From Aphidius gifuensis (lineage: Eukaryota; Arthropoda; Insecta; Hymenoptera; Braconidae): DNA of 64,000 nt. The position numbers and the translations under genes are program-made. The notes under the pieces were generated by a model. That model made no database searches. It had not been told where the DNA came from and saw only the letters and a list, made by a program, of their open reading frames with translations. Location: NCBI RefSeq assembly GCF_014905175.1, contig NC_057791.1, positions 15,318,177 to 15,382,176 on the forward strand, given 5' to 3'. Positions 1 to 12,485 of this stretch are shown here, piece by piece (the first letter of the stretch is position 1; every line of letters starts with the position of its first letter).

Positions 1-2035
1 TGTTGTATTATCTGTTATTGGCAATGCAATTAACTGTTTTACGTTAAAACAGTCGAGCGAATATCGACACACTTGCATTTTGCTATTCCAAAGTACTTCT
101 ATTTATGCGTATATACATATATTTAAATTGGAAAATTGCAACAACAATATACTGTCCAGTATAAGAGAAAAGCAGATGATGCAAAATTTTTAGGTTTTAG
201 ATGAACCAAAGAGAGGGCTCATATACAGATGTTCATTTTCAAATAAATATTATTAAATATATATAACCGCAGGCTTTAACTATGTTTTGATAATAACTGG
301 CTGACTATTTGTTAAATGTGTGATGTAGAAAATTGATTAATGAGTTTAGTCAATTTATTCAATAGTTTGCAAATGTACTTTTCAAAAAAATAACTAATTA
401 ATAGTCAATAAAAAATAGAGTTATTCAACTAAAAATTTATCTAATTATTTTCTTGCTAAAAAAACAAATTAGTTTTTAATTTTATCAAATGAAAATTATT
501 TATTTTTAGGCTTTTTTTGTGTATAATTAGATGGCAATTACAATCAGGTTAACTTGAGAAATCATATATACATGAACAACAACATATGAGTGTGTATAAC
601 CAATACACATTTAAACAGACGAACGTATGTGGAGTATTCGTGGTCCCATACGCAATTTCAATTGTATTTACGTGAACATTATACAGGTGTATAAATTCAT
701 TGCTGTTATAGGAGATCCACTAGTTTATTTGTACATGTAACTATATATACATATACACAAGCTAACTAATGTTTATTATAATCGATTGCTAGATAGAAAT
801 TTGCGTACGTAATAGCGTCAATTGCAAGAACGACAAAATACTTAAGCTTCTTAAGAGATATCACAACAAGGGTTATACGTGAATCCATACGATTTTGATT
901 CACACAAAGCCACACACCATCACTTATACAATTATATTTACATATATATATTTATATACATTTAGAGTAGAAAATATGTATAGAAAATGAGAGAGAGAAA
1001 GGGAGAGAGAGAGATTTTATATGTACTATTTCTATATCCTAATATTGATAGTCTATGATCCAGATCTCAAAATGCATCAATTGTATATTTTAGTTGTATG
1101 AAAGGCAAATTATCATTAAATGGTTATATGTGTATTTATACGACATTAAATTTTATGGTATATGAAAATGTATAGGAATGAAATCGGTTGAATATTTTGA
1201 ATGTGAATTAATTTGTTTGATTATTGTTATTGATATTTAGAAAATTTAAAAGTCGATCTGTATTTATAATTGTAGAAGCAGATTTAAAGTTTTGAGGGAT
1301 GAGAAAATATTACTAATTGATCTTCTTCTGCTAATTCGAAATCTGCTCGTGTAATTTTTTTATTATACATCAATTTTTTTTGTAGAAATTTAGAAAAGTA
1401 ATTTAATGTTGAAATTGTTTTTGTTTATGAGCCAATTAGGTAAAAATTTGCGTTTTTTTTTATCATATAATATTCTCATTTTTTTTCACTAGGTAGAAAT
1501 AGTTGTTTTTCAAAGTTACTCGTTGTACTTTATCATCCAAGTAGAACTAAAATCAATTAAAAAAAAAAAAAATGACCGAGCACTAATAATAGATTTATTT
1601 TCACTCAATCAAGTTTAAGTTTATCAAATTATATTTATTTATTTATTTGTCATTCAACTCATTCAAGAAAAGTTAATGAGAAATTTCTTGAAAACTTTTT
1701 GAAATCTTAAACTGCAAAAAGTCACGATGAATATGTAAAAGACTGTAGAAACAAGAGGTAAAATAGTAAGACAACAAGATAAAAAGAGAAGATACTATAA
1801 AAGGTGAGAGAAAATTTATATATCTGTATAGAATAAACGTATTTTAATGCCTGTTTTCTAGCTATCTATATATACCCAATGAGCCACGAGGATTCTTGTT
1901 GAGGCTTTCCAACATAAGTCCTTGTTATGATTCAACGTTTTAAGCTTCACATGGTTTTTGATGCTGCATCAAAAACCCCCTATTTACTAATTCCATGAAT
2001 TCTTGACAATGTCAATAAGGAATATACATTTTCAG
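1..2035. other. gene-free AT-rich stretch
   Basis: I see no coding exon here on either strand. The sequence is AT-rich with short homopolymers, a short GA-rich run near 990-1015 and no repeat that I can match elsewhere in the window. It could be intergenic DNA or an intron of a gene lying to the left; nothing in the sequence decides. Confidence 0.5.
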
Positions 2036-2146
2036 AATTTACAAGAGGTGTTAACAAATAGCTTAATCATAATTTATTTTTAAATTTTTCAACAGTTTTT
2101 ATGATCAAAAATTAAAAATATTTTGCATAAATAGAATCTATAAGTA
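2036..2146. repeat. 110 bp direct repeat, left copy
   Basis: This stretch (beginning aatttacaagaggtgttaac) recurs at about 2763-2874 with a few substitutions and small indels. The two copies bracket a 0.6 kb element. Such long flanking repeats are not a normal transposon target duplication; a local tandem duplication, or an element with terminal direct repeats, are both possible. Confidence 0.75.
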
Positions 2147-2762
2147 TCTATAAATAATAATAAATAATAACTTTTCAGTTAGTATAAGGTATTGAGCTTT
2201 ATTTTCATCATCACTGAATATTATGCCCCCTGCCGGAAATTTTTCTCTGATACTTCTCCGATTGTTGCGGACTTGGTATAAAGTCGGAGGAAAATCGGAG
2301 AAATCATTTTCGCCAGAGTCAACATTAACAATGGTACTATATACAATCAAAGTGTATATTTATAATCAAAACTATTAAAAAATATTAAAAATAAAGTTTT
2401 CATCGATATAATAATAAAATAATTATAGGGTGAAACTAATACCTTGGTGTTTATGAACAATTATTAGGCTCATTTTTATCATGACTGTTCATTCTTTTTC
2501 CTGAATAATTATTAAATCTTCTAACTTCTTTTTTATTTTCAATTTTTTTTATCCAGCTTGTCACCGAGAATCATAAATAAAAAAAAAAAAGCAAAGTGGT
2601 ATATGAATCTGCTTTATTGTTATTGCAATAATATAGAATTTGTTTTTTTTTTGCAAAACCTCAATAGTTGAAGGTCTGAGCCTTACAGTACTGTATCCAG
2701 CCCCTCGATTATTAATTTTTTCATTTATCCATTAACTTAAATAAAATTTTATAATAACAAAC
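2147..2762. repeat. dispersed 0.6 kb repeat, copy 1
   Basis: The stretch matches 5578-6115 over most of its length, including a block containing tgccccctgccggaaatttt, a short inverted segment around gtcggaggaaaatcggagaa and a tail ending in ataataacaaac. It contains no credible reading frame; the short minus-strand ORF over it is a by-product. The bounding 110 bp direct repeats suggest insertion or local duplication. The class of element is not identified. Confidence 0.65.
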
Positions 2763-2874
2763 AATTTACAAGAGGTGTTAACAAACATAGCTAAATCATA
2801 ATTTATTTCTAAATTTTTCAACAGTTTTTATAATCAAAAATTAAAAATATTTTGCATAAATAGAATCTATATGA
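2763..2874. repeat. 110 bp direct repeat, right copy
   Basis: This is the right-hand partner of the direct repeat at 2036-2146. The few differences between copies suggest that the duplication is not very recent. Confidence 0.75.
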
Positions 2875-3119
2875 GTATTACGTAAGAATAAATGTTTGAA
2901 TTTGAAAAAAAATAAATAAAATATGATTGCAAGATCGTAGCCTGTTTCTACAAATAGAAATATGTAAATAACATTAAAAATTATGAGTAAAAAAAAAACG
3001 AAAAAAAAAAAAAAAATGAAAAAAGTGTCTTGGTAGATTTTTGAGGTATACCCAGTGGTATCCATTAAGGACAGAAGTATTCGCATCTCAAGATATATCG
3101 ACGTCACCCAAGAGAATTT

Positions 3120-3475
3120 ATAGTGACAGGCAGCGCTTGAAGGGATTGTAAATCCCCGTTTGAGGATCGCTGATACCAAGTTTTATGTGGGACATTAGTT
3201 GGGTGGGGCGTGGCTGAATGGCGCGGAGTCGAGAATAGCGCTAGAGTTGCCTGGGCGCAATAAATTAGCCCGAAATGAAAGACAAATCGCCTCGAAGCTG
3301 TCCGCCCGTTTGCCCAACGTGATAGAAGCATTGAGCAGACCCGTAGAATTGAAGCTGGTGGTGATGGTCTCTTGGTGTTGGTAGTGGTAAAGATGCTGAA
3401 AATAGTGGTAGTGGTGGTGGTGACGGTGGTGATGGTAGCTGCTGGTTGCACCACTTCTAAATACACACGTTACTC
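3120..3475. other. GC-rich complex island, possible conserved non-coding element or old exon
   Basis: About 350 bp of visibly GC-richer, non-repetitive sequence lies in very AT-rich surroundings. It ends in a run of GGT/GTG triplets (about 3355-3440). Both strands carry ORFs of 60-135 codons, as expected by chance when AT-rich stop codons are scarce; I recognise no protein family in any frame and see no convincing splice sites. A conserved non-coding or regulatory element, or an exon of a non-coding RNA, is possible. Confidence 0.35.
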
Positions 3476-3919
3476 CTATGGGACAAAGATGAAGACTAAA
3501 AATTACGTCATCATTTTTTAATTTTATTTTTTTAATTGCATTCACAACAAAGCTATAAAACATAAATAAAATATAGCTTTGATAATTCAATTGATATACC
3601 ATTTCAAAGCCACATCCATAAACAAATTAAAAAAAAAAATATACAAACTTCTTTGTGCAAAAAAAAATTTATTAAAACAATGAATATTAAAATATATTAA
3701 AACTAGAAAAATAAAAAATAAAATGTTTGTATTTTGTCTTTTCTTTGTATGTCAAAATATTTTTTTTACATGTTGTTCAATTTGAATTCGATTAAAGTTG
3801 TTTTACAGTCTTGATTGGACTATAACTGTTATGAATACACAAATCCAAAATCATAAACAAAGATTATTTAAACTGAGTATATTATATCAAATCCTGGGGC
3901 AGTTGGAATATATATGAAT

Positions 3920-4210
3920 AAAGAGAAGAGCGACATTCACTTGCCCGCGGATGATTTGCTTTGTTAACGACCTAGAAGATCAGAGGGTGAAATCGCGATG
4001 TATATAAATACACAAATATATATTTTGCCCCTATTACAAATATATATACCACGACAACGATAACATAATATACATCGAGTACCAAACGACAAAGAGCCTT
4101 ATTCTAAGAACAAACCGCAAACGTTAACCCTCGGGGTAATACTCTTCAGTAACCTGACGTTACGTCGACAAAGGTTTTACTCGTCAATTAATTAACAACG
4201 TACTTTTTAC
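3920..4210. other. complex low-repeat island, possible regulatory DNA
   Basis: Two patches (about 3930-3995 and 4080-4195) have balanced composition and no long homopolymers, in contrast to the flanks. No ORF or RNA gene is recognised. Regulatory function is inference from composition only. Confidence 0.25.
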
Positions 4211-5361
4211 TTTGACGATGAAAATAAATTTCTCAACTTTATATATATATTTTTTTTTTGCTTTTATTATATAAAACTTTATTTTTTGTCTTCTTGGTTT
4301 ATTATAAGTATATTAAGAATGAAAAAAAAAAATTCAATTTTAAAAAATTAAAATTGACGGAAATTTAAAAATTTATAGATCAGTTATTTATTGATTTATT
4401 TGTATATATGTTTTTATTTTTTTTCGTTAATTTTCAAATATTAATTGTAGATGATTTTTTTGTTTTTAATTTTCAACCATCCTGCAGCATTGAAAAAAAT
4501 AACTCATGCCAGTGAGAGGACACTGTTGGCGAGTGTCTGTGGCGAAATGAACGTTTTAATTCCCCTCTATAAAAGCCAACGACAAATCAAACGCCTTTGA
4601 CATGATTAAATGTCGGACATAAATATTGGTATCAATACACGTGCACGCAATGACGTGTCATGTCCCCACTCACATTCACAATTTTATACACATATATATA
4701 TTTTTTTTTATTTATAATTTATTTTCCTGTTTTTGTGTTTATAATATATATTTTTGTCATTCATTTTATTTTGTCTCTTTGATCGATATGCTCTGTATTG
4801 TACATATATATGACTGGATGCATATGAACATGTATTTTTATTTATACATATAAATATAGTTTGTATAGTTAAAAAATGCAAACGAAATGATGAGAGATCT
4901 TTTCAACCACATGCATATATACCTATTGTGTTTAAATTTCAAAGATTTTACTGATATTAAACGAGATGAATTAGCTTGGCATGGTATTAAAATAGTTAAG
5001 TCTGAAGAAATATCCTGGGGTGCATCCTTGGACATCGATTGTATGCAAATTTTTATTTTTTATTCAATATTTTTTGCTTATTCTCATACCGTCAAGTACC
5101 ATATTCCACTTTATTTTCTTTTTTTTTTTAGTTCAAATAGCAGTTGCCCTTTTTTTTTTTTTTTTTTCATTTATAAAATTATACATTGAGTTGAGACTTG
5201 AGTTGTTACACTCACTTTTACCCATACCATAAAATAGCCTTTTCAAAATATACATACTAACGCCATCTCTTTTTTAAATGCCAAACTGAGTAAAGAATAA
5301 AAGCTCTTTTTTTTGTGCTTTGTAGTTTGAAAAATAAAATTAATATCAGTATCAATATTAC
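4211..5361. other. gene-free AT-rich stretch
   Basis: There are no supportable genes. Short ORFs around 4626-5232 are rich in F, I, Y and K, as translated AT-rich DNA usually is. A small balanced patch lies at about 4500-4620. Confidence 0.45.
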
Positions 5362-5577
<216 letters not shown>

Positions 5578-6115
5578 CTTTCCAGTTAGTGTAAGGTATC
5601 GAGCTCTATCTTCATCATCACTGAATATTATGCCCCCTGCCGAAAATTTTTCTCTGATACTTCTCCGATTTTTTCGGACTTGGTAAAGTCGGAGGAAAAT
5701 CGGAGAAATCATTTTCGCTTGGTTCAACATTAACAATGTTCTTATATACATAATCAAAATTGTTGAATAGTATCAAAAATAAAGTTTTCATGGATATAAT
5801 AATAAGATAATAATATGAGTGAAACTAATATACCTTAGTTTTTGTAAACCATTAGACTCATTTTCATCAACACTGCAGCCAACATGTCCATTCTTTTTTT
5901 TTCAATAATTATTAAAACTTTTTGTTTATTTTTTACCAAGGTTGTTCGTTTTGTTTTACGTCTTCTGCAATTGAGATTTATTTGAGGGTCTGGATATAGT
6001 AACACGTTGTGGACGCAAAGCTCGAGAGCAAGCACAACGTGTTACTGTATCCAGTCCCTCAATCATTAATTTTTTTATTAATCCATCAAGTTAAATAAAA
6101 TTTTATAATAACAAA
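5578..6115. repeat. dispersed 0.6 kb repeat, copy 2
   Basis: Second copy of the element at 2147-2762, with substitutions and indels spread through it. Unlike copy 1 it is not bounded by the 110 bp direct repeats, which marks the shared part as the mobile or duplicated unit. It carries an internal hairpin at 5984-6060. Confidence 0.65.
5984..6060. repeat. hairpin-forming inverted repeat inside the dispersed element
   Basis: The arms 5984-6011 and 6033-6060 are 28 nt each and complementary at 26 of 28 positions around a 21 nt loop. In copy 1 only the right-arm sequence (about 2688-2710) is recognisable, so the palindrome may have been lost there or gained here. Confidence 0.8.
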
Positions 6116-7675
6116 CAAAATATAATCTTTACAATTTATTTGATTATTATAAAATTTTGCTTACTTCTTGGAGAGTGAGAGGTACTGGAAGCTTTTGTTT
6201 CAATAAAAAAAAAATGTACATTGTGTTGTGACGATACTGTCTTAGTCGTTCAAAATTGACTAATGAAAAAATTATATTTTAGTCCCGTGGCTTTAAACTT
6301 CTGAAATAGTATTAATAGTATGAATAGTATTAGCTCATCAAGTTGCAAGTGAATCAGCAAATAAATAAAAAAAAAAAACGAATATTACATATTTTTTCCA
6401 CCTTGACAGTAAAGTTACCTTAGCAATTGTCAATTTACTAAATCAATTCTTAAAAATTAATTGATTATATATTATTCACGTTAAAAAAAAAACCAAAAAT
6501 ATATTTATTCATTTATAAATTAAATATTTATATAATAGCGTAAATATATATATAAAAAAGCGTACAAAGATAAAGATTCTCAAAAAAGTTTAAGAGTCAT
6601 AAACTCAACAGGTGGGTACTAAAATAAATATACGCACATTTTGGTCATTTATAAAATAGTTGCACAAAAAATCGATTGATTTAAAAAATTATATATATAA
6701 TTGCAATAATATTTCATTTTATAACAACTATCAAAAAATTTCGTAACATCTATTTCTAGAAGAACATTTATGCAAGTAACCTACATTGTTGTAAAAAATA
6801 AAAATTAAATAACGAGTATTAAAATGAAACCTTTATTGTTAAATATCAATTAACACCTACTCAAAAACCTTAAGTTTGAATATAACAAAATGGAAAATAG
6901 CTGATGATATGTTTACACCTGCGTGTGTCATTAAAATGCATCGTTGAATATCATAACACCAATTTTACGAGGTAGTAATGTCTTCTCAACGACTTTTATA
7001 TATATAAACTTTACTTGACGATTACGACTTGTTGAAAAGTCTTACTGAGAATATATACTTGTTTATATTATTTTTGTAAATACATATTAAATATTGAAAT
7101 TTGAATTATTGATAATTATAATAAATTATATAATAAAAAAAAATAATTTAGTATATAATAACGTGTTGGGTTTTGAAAATTCAACTATTAAATTATACTG
7201 TTTGTCTTATTTTATTATTTAAATTCTAACACATCATTTTTATTATTTTCTATTACATCATACCGATTGATTTTTTTGTAATAAAAAATTAAACGAATAA
7301 ATTTTAATTGATATATATAGAAATGCAAAATTAATTTTTGGACTCAAAACACTTTGCTAATTACGTGATTGATTTTTTTTTTAATTTATAAAAGCTCTAA
7401 AAAAGCTTCGTTCTTTTGTAACAATTTACAACAATTTTATTTTTTATTAATCATAAAATTTTGTTGGTAAATTTAATCTTGTCATGGTTCATCAATACAA
7501 GTATATAATTTTGTCAAATATATTATTTTTATTTTTGAAATTCATTGATGGTGTTTCCCAAAGGTCCAATTTGAAAATCTAAAGATATATTCTATAGGTC
7601 AGATATAAGCTGTATAAAAGAGAAAGATAGTTTGCTTTTTGTGTGTGTATATATATAAATAAATATAATAAGGGT
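6116..7675. other. gene-free AT-rich stretch
   Basis: I see nothing beyond AT-rich, homopolymer-rich DNA and chance ORFs. Confidence 0.45.
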
Positions 7676-7975
7676 AAAACGTCGTACACGAAAGCTCCCT
7701 TTTACGTTTACACGGGGGCAGTTTTACGTTCGATAAGCCGGTACCCTTTGCCTACGCACAAAGGCCTAATTACCCATAAATTGTGTGATTTACGGTCGGA
7801 CTAGAAATGTAAATATGAAATATGAAAATGAGAACGGTAGTAATAAAAGTGATGTACGGTACTCCGTAGGGTCGTTCATGAAGGCGTCCATCATGTCATT
7901 CTGATGGGGGTGTCTTTTGTTTGGTGCCCAACCCAAACGGCCATTTTGACTTGACATTCAATGTGAATTGTTTTA
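7676..7975. promoter_or_regulatory. conserved-looking non-coding island with paired TCF-like sites
   Basis: About 300 bp of balanced sequence in AT-rich flanks. At 7745-7775 it contains cctttg and, after a 9 bp gap, its reverse complement caaagg, followed directly by a homeodomain-type taatta core. CTTTG is the core bound by TCF/LEF factors, the DNA partners of Armadillo. No ORF is recognised. An enhancer role is inference only; target gene unknown. Confidence 0.25.
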
Positions 7976-8329
7976 TATATATACTTTTCTTTATTTACAT
8001 TTTTTTTCTTTTTATACATTTCTATATTTTTTTGTTTAATTTTTAATTTGATAAATGTTTTTGAATATTTTTTTTAAGCTCAAATAAATGTATAGTATTT
8101 TAAAAAAAATTTAAAACAAAAAGAAAAATTGATAAAATGACAATTAAATTTTTCATTTTCAATAGAAATTTTATTTAAATAATGAAAAATTATTTTTCAA
8201 TTAATTGATTGAATCTAATTATTTAAGTATTTAATTTTTTCATTTTTCTTGTATTTTTTTTATATATATTTAGGATCGAGTTACGTCCGCGCTTTTTAAA
8301 ATAATATAACTTCATTCGAAATTTAAAAA

Positions 8330-8715
8330 TATTAGAGTCACCATCATGGCAGTAGTATAATCGTAGAATCTTATGCTTTTGCACCACGATCATATAGTCT
8401 ATCCAGAGATAGTTTTAGAATGAAAAAAAAAATATATAAAATGAGTGAGAAAGAAAAAGATAGTTAGTTTTTGTTATATAGCAAAACGAAAATCCTCACA
8501 GCAAACGGAAGAATAGCACTAAATCGTAACGAAAAGTCAAGCAATTCAAAGAAGCTATAAACGACAAAGCGCATTGGTCCAAGCGTGTACAGGGTGGTGA
8601 AGAGTTGCAGGGTGAATGAGAAATACAGGCAGGCAAGTACTATAGCTATATGCTCGTGTAATTGAACGAGAGTTGGTTTTCACCGACGGTAGATCCTCGT
8701 AACATTCAAACTTGT
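8330..8715. other. complex non-coding island
   Basis: Balanced, non-repetitive sequence (especially 8335-8400 and 8470-8710) inside AT-rich DNA. No protein family, tRNA or known small RNA is recognised. It could be regulatory DNA or an exon of an unannotated non-coding transcript. Confidence 0.25.
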
Positions 8716-11060
8716 GCATATCTACTCAAAACTCTATATCTATTTAGACTTATATTATTCTATCCTTATATTTTCTTCTCATTTTAACTATGTTTATACA
8801 ATGTTATGCTGTTCAAGTCCAGTGGGATTACACTGGAATGCATTAAAATATTCAAAACAAAAATTAAACTTTCAAGAGAATACAAAATGTTTTTTTGTTA
8901 ATATATTGAGACAACATTTCAGTCTTGAATATTGCTTTTAAAAGAATTTCTTTTTCTATTTTTTATCAAGGATAATACAAAAATAAATTTAGTTTTTATT
9001 TCATATTAAAATTTAGTTAATAAATAATTTTTTTGCTATGATATTATTATTTTTATAAAGAAGTAATCAATAAATTTATTTGTAAAATTAATACCAATAC
9101 TTTTATTGAATATTTTTTTTTTTTTTTAATTTCAATAATGTTCATGTTTTATAAAAAAATACTCTACATATATTTTTTAAAATATTTTTCAAATTTGGCG
9201 TAAATAGAGCTGTAAATTTTGCGAGTACTATTGACAATCGATTTTCAAGGAAAAACAGTATTTCAATATTCGTTTATAATATATCAAAATTTGTACAGTG
9301 TGGGTCAAAAAAGTCATCAGAAAATATTTCATGTATGCATGTATATATTTTTTATTTTTTTGCGTTGATTTTTTGACAATAGCTGAATATTATTGACGTT
9401 TTTTAATTATTAGTTTAACGAAAAATATTTATTTATTTGGATTGTTATTAATGTTATTAAAAATATGTAAAAATTATTCAATTTATTGTTAATAATTTCC
9501 TTGTTTAGATAATTAAATAATTTAGCTAATAAGTCTTAAAAAAAAATTCAAATACAAAGCTGAAAATCGAAAAAAAAATGCCAATAACAAAATCATAAAT
9601 TTGATTTTGTTTTTAAAATGAAAAATAGTATTTTTTTTATTATTTTTTTCATTGTTATTATCATCGTATCAGTACTATCGTATATTATTTATAATAATGA
9701 TTGTACTATATCAACAATGAGTGTTGGTGGAAGATAAAATTTATTTATGAATTATTCCTATGTGGATATTATAACTATATAAGTAGCCTGTGGGCAATAA
9801 AATGTAACTTGTTTGATTTACGATTTGAAAATTATATTTGAAAAAGCATGAAAAAGTAGCTTACAATGACATCTGTGGTGATTTTTCAATAGACTATTAC
9901 TTATTATGAGATCGATAATGTCAAACGTTTATTTGTGGTAAAGTAGAGTTCTATTAGAGCTACTCTTGGCATTCACACAAAATAAATGAACTAGAAAATT
10001 TACTATTTAATTGTTATAAATATCGACTAATAAATAATTATATTAAAACTATAATAATTTATAACAATTAATAATGTTGAAAAATACATAAAAGTAATAC
10101 CGACTGATGATCAAATAATTCCAAGAAAAATAATAGATAGCGCCCATTGATAATTATTAAAAATTGATATTAATTATTTTAAATTTTATTATATAGATTT
10201 AATTAATTTCTTGTTGAACGCACTTTACCACAATAATTTACAAACTTGTAAATTTATTTTTAAAACTATTTTTTTCAATTCAAATTTCATATATCTGCTG
10301 TTTCGAGCGAAAATAATAATAAATGCCTTTTCTTCATTCAATGCCAATTTAATAATTGTTTGCAAATTTTAATAATTAATGCTTTTTACACAGGTAAATA
10401 ATCAATACCACCCCTTTCATAATTTTTTATTTGATATTTAATTTATGTTATTTATTCCTTTTCTTGCCACTTAATGAATCATTTTTACAGTACTCTTTTT
10501 TGATGTTCTCTTTGAAGAATATTTCCTTTTGATTTTATATGTCTCAATGTAAATTTTTCAATACATAATTACAAAGAAGAAAAGTTGAACTGCGCACAGT
10601 GTCCTTTATGAACTTTGTCATTCACAAAATTACAAAGGGACATGTAATGTCTTATTGCCTCCAGCCAACTGGCACCAGACAAATATGAAACAAAGTTAAT
10701 ATAAAAAAAGAAAAAAAAAAAATACCAGATGTTAATTAATTATCAGTTTCACAAGTCGTGACCACTTCAAGCAACATAAAAAAAACCAAATGTCATAACT
10801 ATTTTTTAAATTAAACAAACATCACACTGAATTTCTTTACTATTTTCTTTTTTCAAGCTTGAAGAAAAGCTGAACATTTTTACAAAAATGAGTAGTATAT
10901 TTTATCATTTACTAAATTATAAATTATAATAAAATTCCCAGCCTAAAAATATTTTCTAAATAACTTTAATTGAATTATTAATCATGCAATCGAATTCATC
11001 CCGTCATTAAATTTCGAAACATTTCGAAAAATTTCGAAAAATTTCGAAATGAAGTAAACA
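8716..11060. other. gene-free AT-rich stretch
   Basis: No supportable gene. Near 11010-11055 the motif atttcgaaa is repeated about four times in tandem, just upstream of the inferred armadillo promoter. Confidence 0.45.
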
Positions 11061-12485
11061 AATAAATAAACAACAAACAAGTGCATTTTGGTGCATCTTG
11101 GTGCATCTCTTTTCTTTATTTATATTCTGCGCAAACTCGTACAGGTAGCGCCACACAATTGATTCTATACATGTGTGTGCCCCCCGCTCACCAATTTTAT
11201 CCCTATACATATATACACCAGCATACTTGTGTACCCATGACGCGTCCGGCATCGACCGCCATCTTTTAGTTGTCAAATTACCGTAGAATAAAACGGAGTA
11301 AAAGTGCTTCTACATAGCATACAGTAAATTTGTGTATGACTAATATAAAAATCATTTTATACTGTGACTCATTTTTGTGATTTACACGTTTCATATAATT
11401 ATTTTACCTTACGAGGTACTCGTTTAGCTCTAATTAAAGCGGTAAGTACAAAATTTTAATAATAATTAATCAATATTTTTTTTTACATCAAATATGAGTA
11501 ATATTATTTATAAATATTATTAAAACATTCATTGTATGTGTGTGTATGTTTACGCTGGGTGTGTCAAAGAATTTCATTTAGCTTTTTTACTCTTTCATTC
11601 TATATTATTTACTATAAATAATTATTTATTTTTTATAATATTGTAAAATTTATTTTCTTTATTACATTTTTTTTTTTTTACTATTTTAATAAATATGTTT
11701 TTGCAATTTATTCATTTGCCCTCTCCACGCATGTCACAATAATGCTAGAACACAGAGAATTTTTTTTTTTTTTGCTAAAAAATTATAAAACATTCTCTTT
11801 GATTCATTTGATCTCTCTCCCCTTTGTTGTGGATAACAAACATGCTTCTCTCTTCAGTTCTGCCAACTAGTAAATATCTAAAAAGTCATAAAAAATAAAA
11901 ACATTTGTCAAAGTATCTTGAAAATTCACTCACCCTTATTAAGTATATTCTCGTTTGTACCTAACTCTTGTTACTTGGTCTTTATATCAACTTTTTTTTT
12001 GCCTCCAATTACGTGCATATATAAAAAAAAAAAAAAATTTATATCCTAGCGTCTCTGTGTCTGCTGCGCGACTTTTGCCTTTTTCAAGTGAATGATCATT
12101 CAAGTGCTCTCATTTTTACAATTTTTTACAAAGTTAAATATATGAATTGTATGACTTTGTGGTGAGTAAAGTCTGAGAGATGCTAATTTTTTGTTATTAA
12201 AGAAAACAAAAATAATAATATTGTTAAATTCAAACGAAGAGAGATCCAGAATGACACATAGATACAATTTAATAGAGTTCATAATATTATTGCTAGATTA
12301 TCAGAAAATAAATAATAATTTTAGAATCGAAATTTGTTAACGAGCGCGCATGACATTCTTTTGTCGTCCAGTGTAGAAATAAAAAAATAGAATCTAAAAA
12401 ATTACATGTATATGTAGTTCTAGGATTGTGTCAAGCTTTGCTAATTGTTTTTTGTTTTTAGGTGTGATATTCACCCGTTGGAGCC
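11061..12485 (+). promoter_or_regulatory. arm: armadillo promoter, non-coding first exon and 5' UTR intron
   Basis: A balanced, non-repetitive stretch at 11070-11290 includes accgccatctttt near 11255, which resembles the GCCAT core bound by YY1/Pho-type factors near insect start sites. A good splice donor (gcg/gtaagt) follows at 11442, and an acceptor (tttttag) at 12460-12461 precedes 24 nt of leader before the ATG at 12486. I infer a non-coding exon ending at 11441 and an intron of about 1.0 kb. The transcription start is not fixed by the sequence; the ORFs on both strands at 11007-11276 are not credible genes. Confidence 0.5.

Noticed and set aside
3104..3602. Minus-strand ORFs of 120 and 135 codons with His/Thr-rich stretches
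   Set aside because: The His and Thr runs come from the GGT/GTG repeat, there are overlapping ORFs in several frames, and no splice structure or recognised domain is present.
11007..11276. 89-codon minus-strand ORF at the armadillo promoter
   Set aside because: No family resemblance; it overlaps the inferred promoter and first exon, and its end is translated atttcgaaa repeats.
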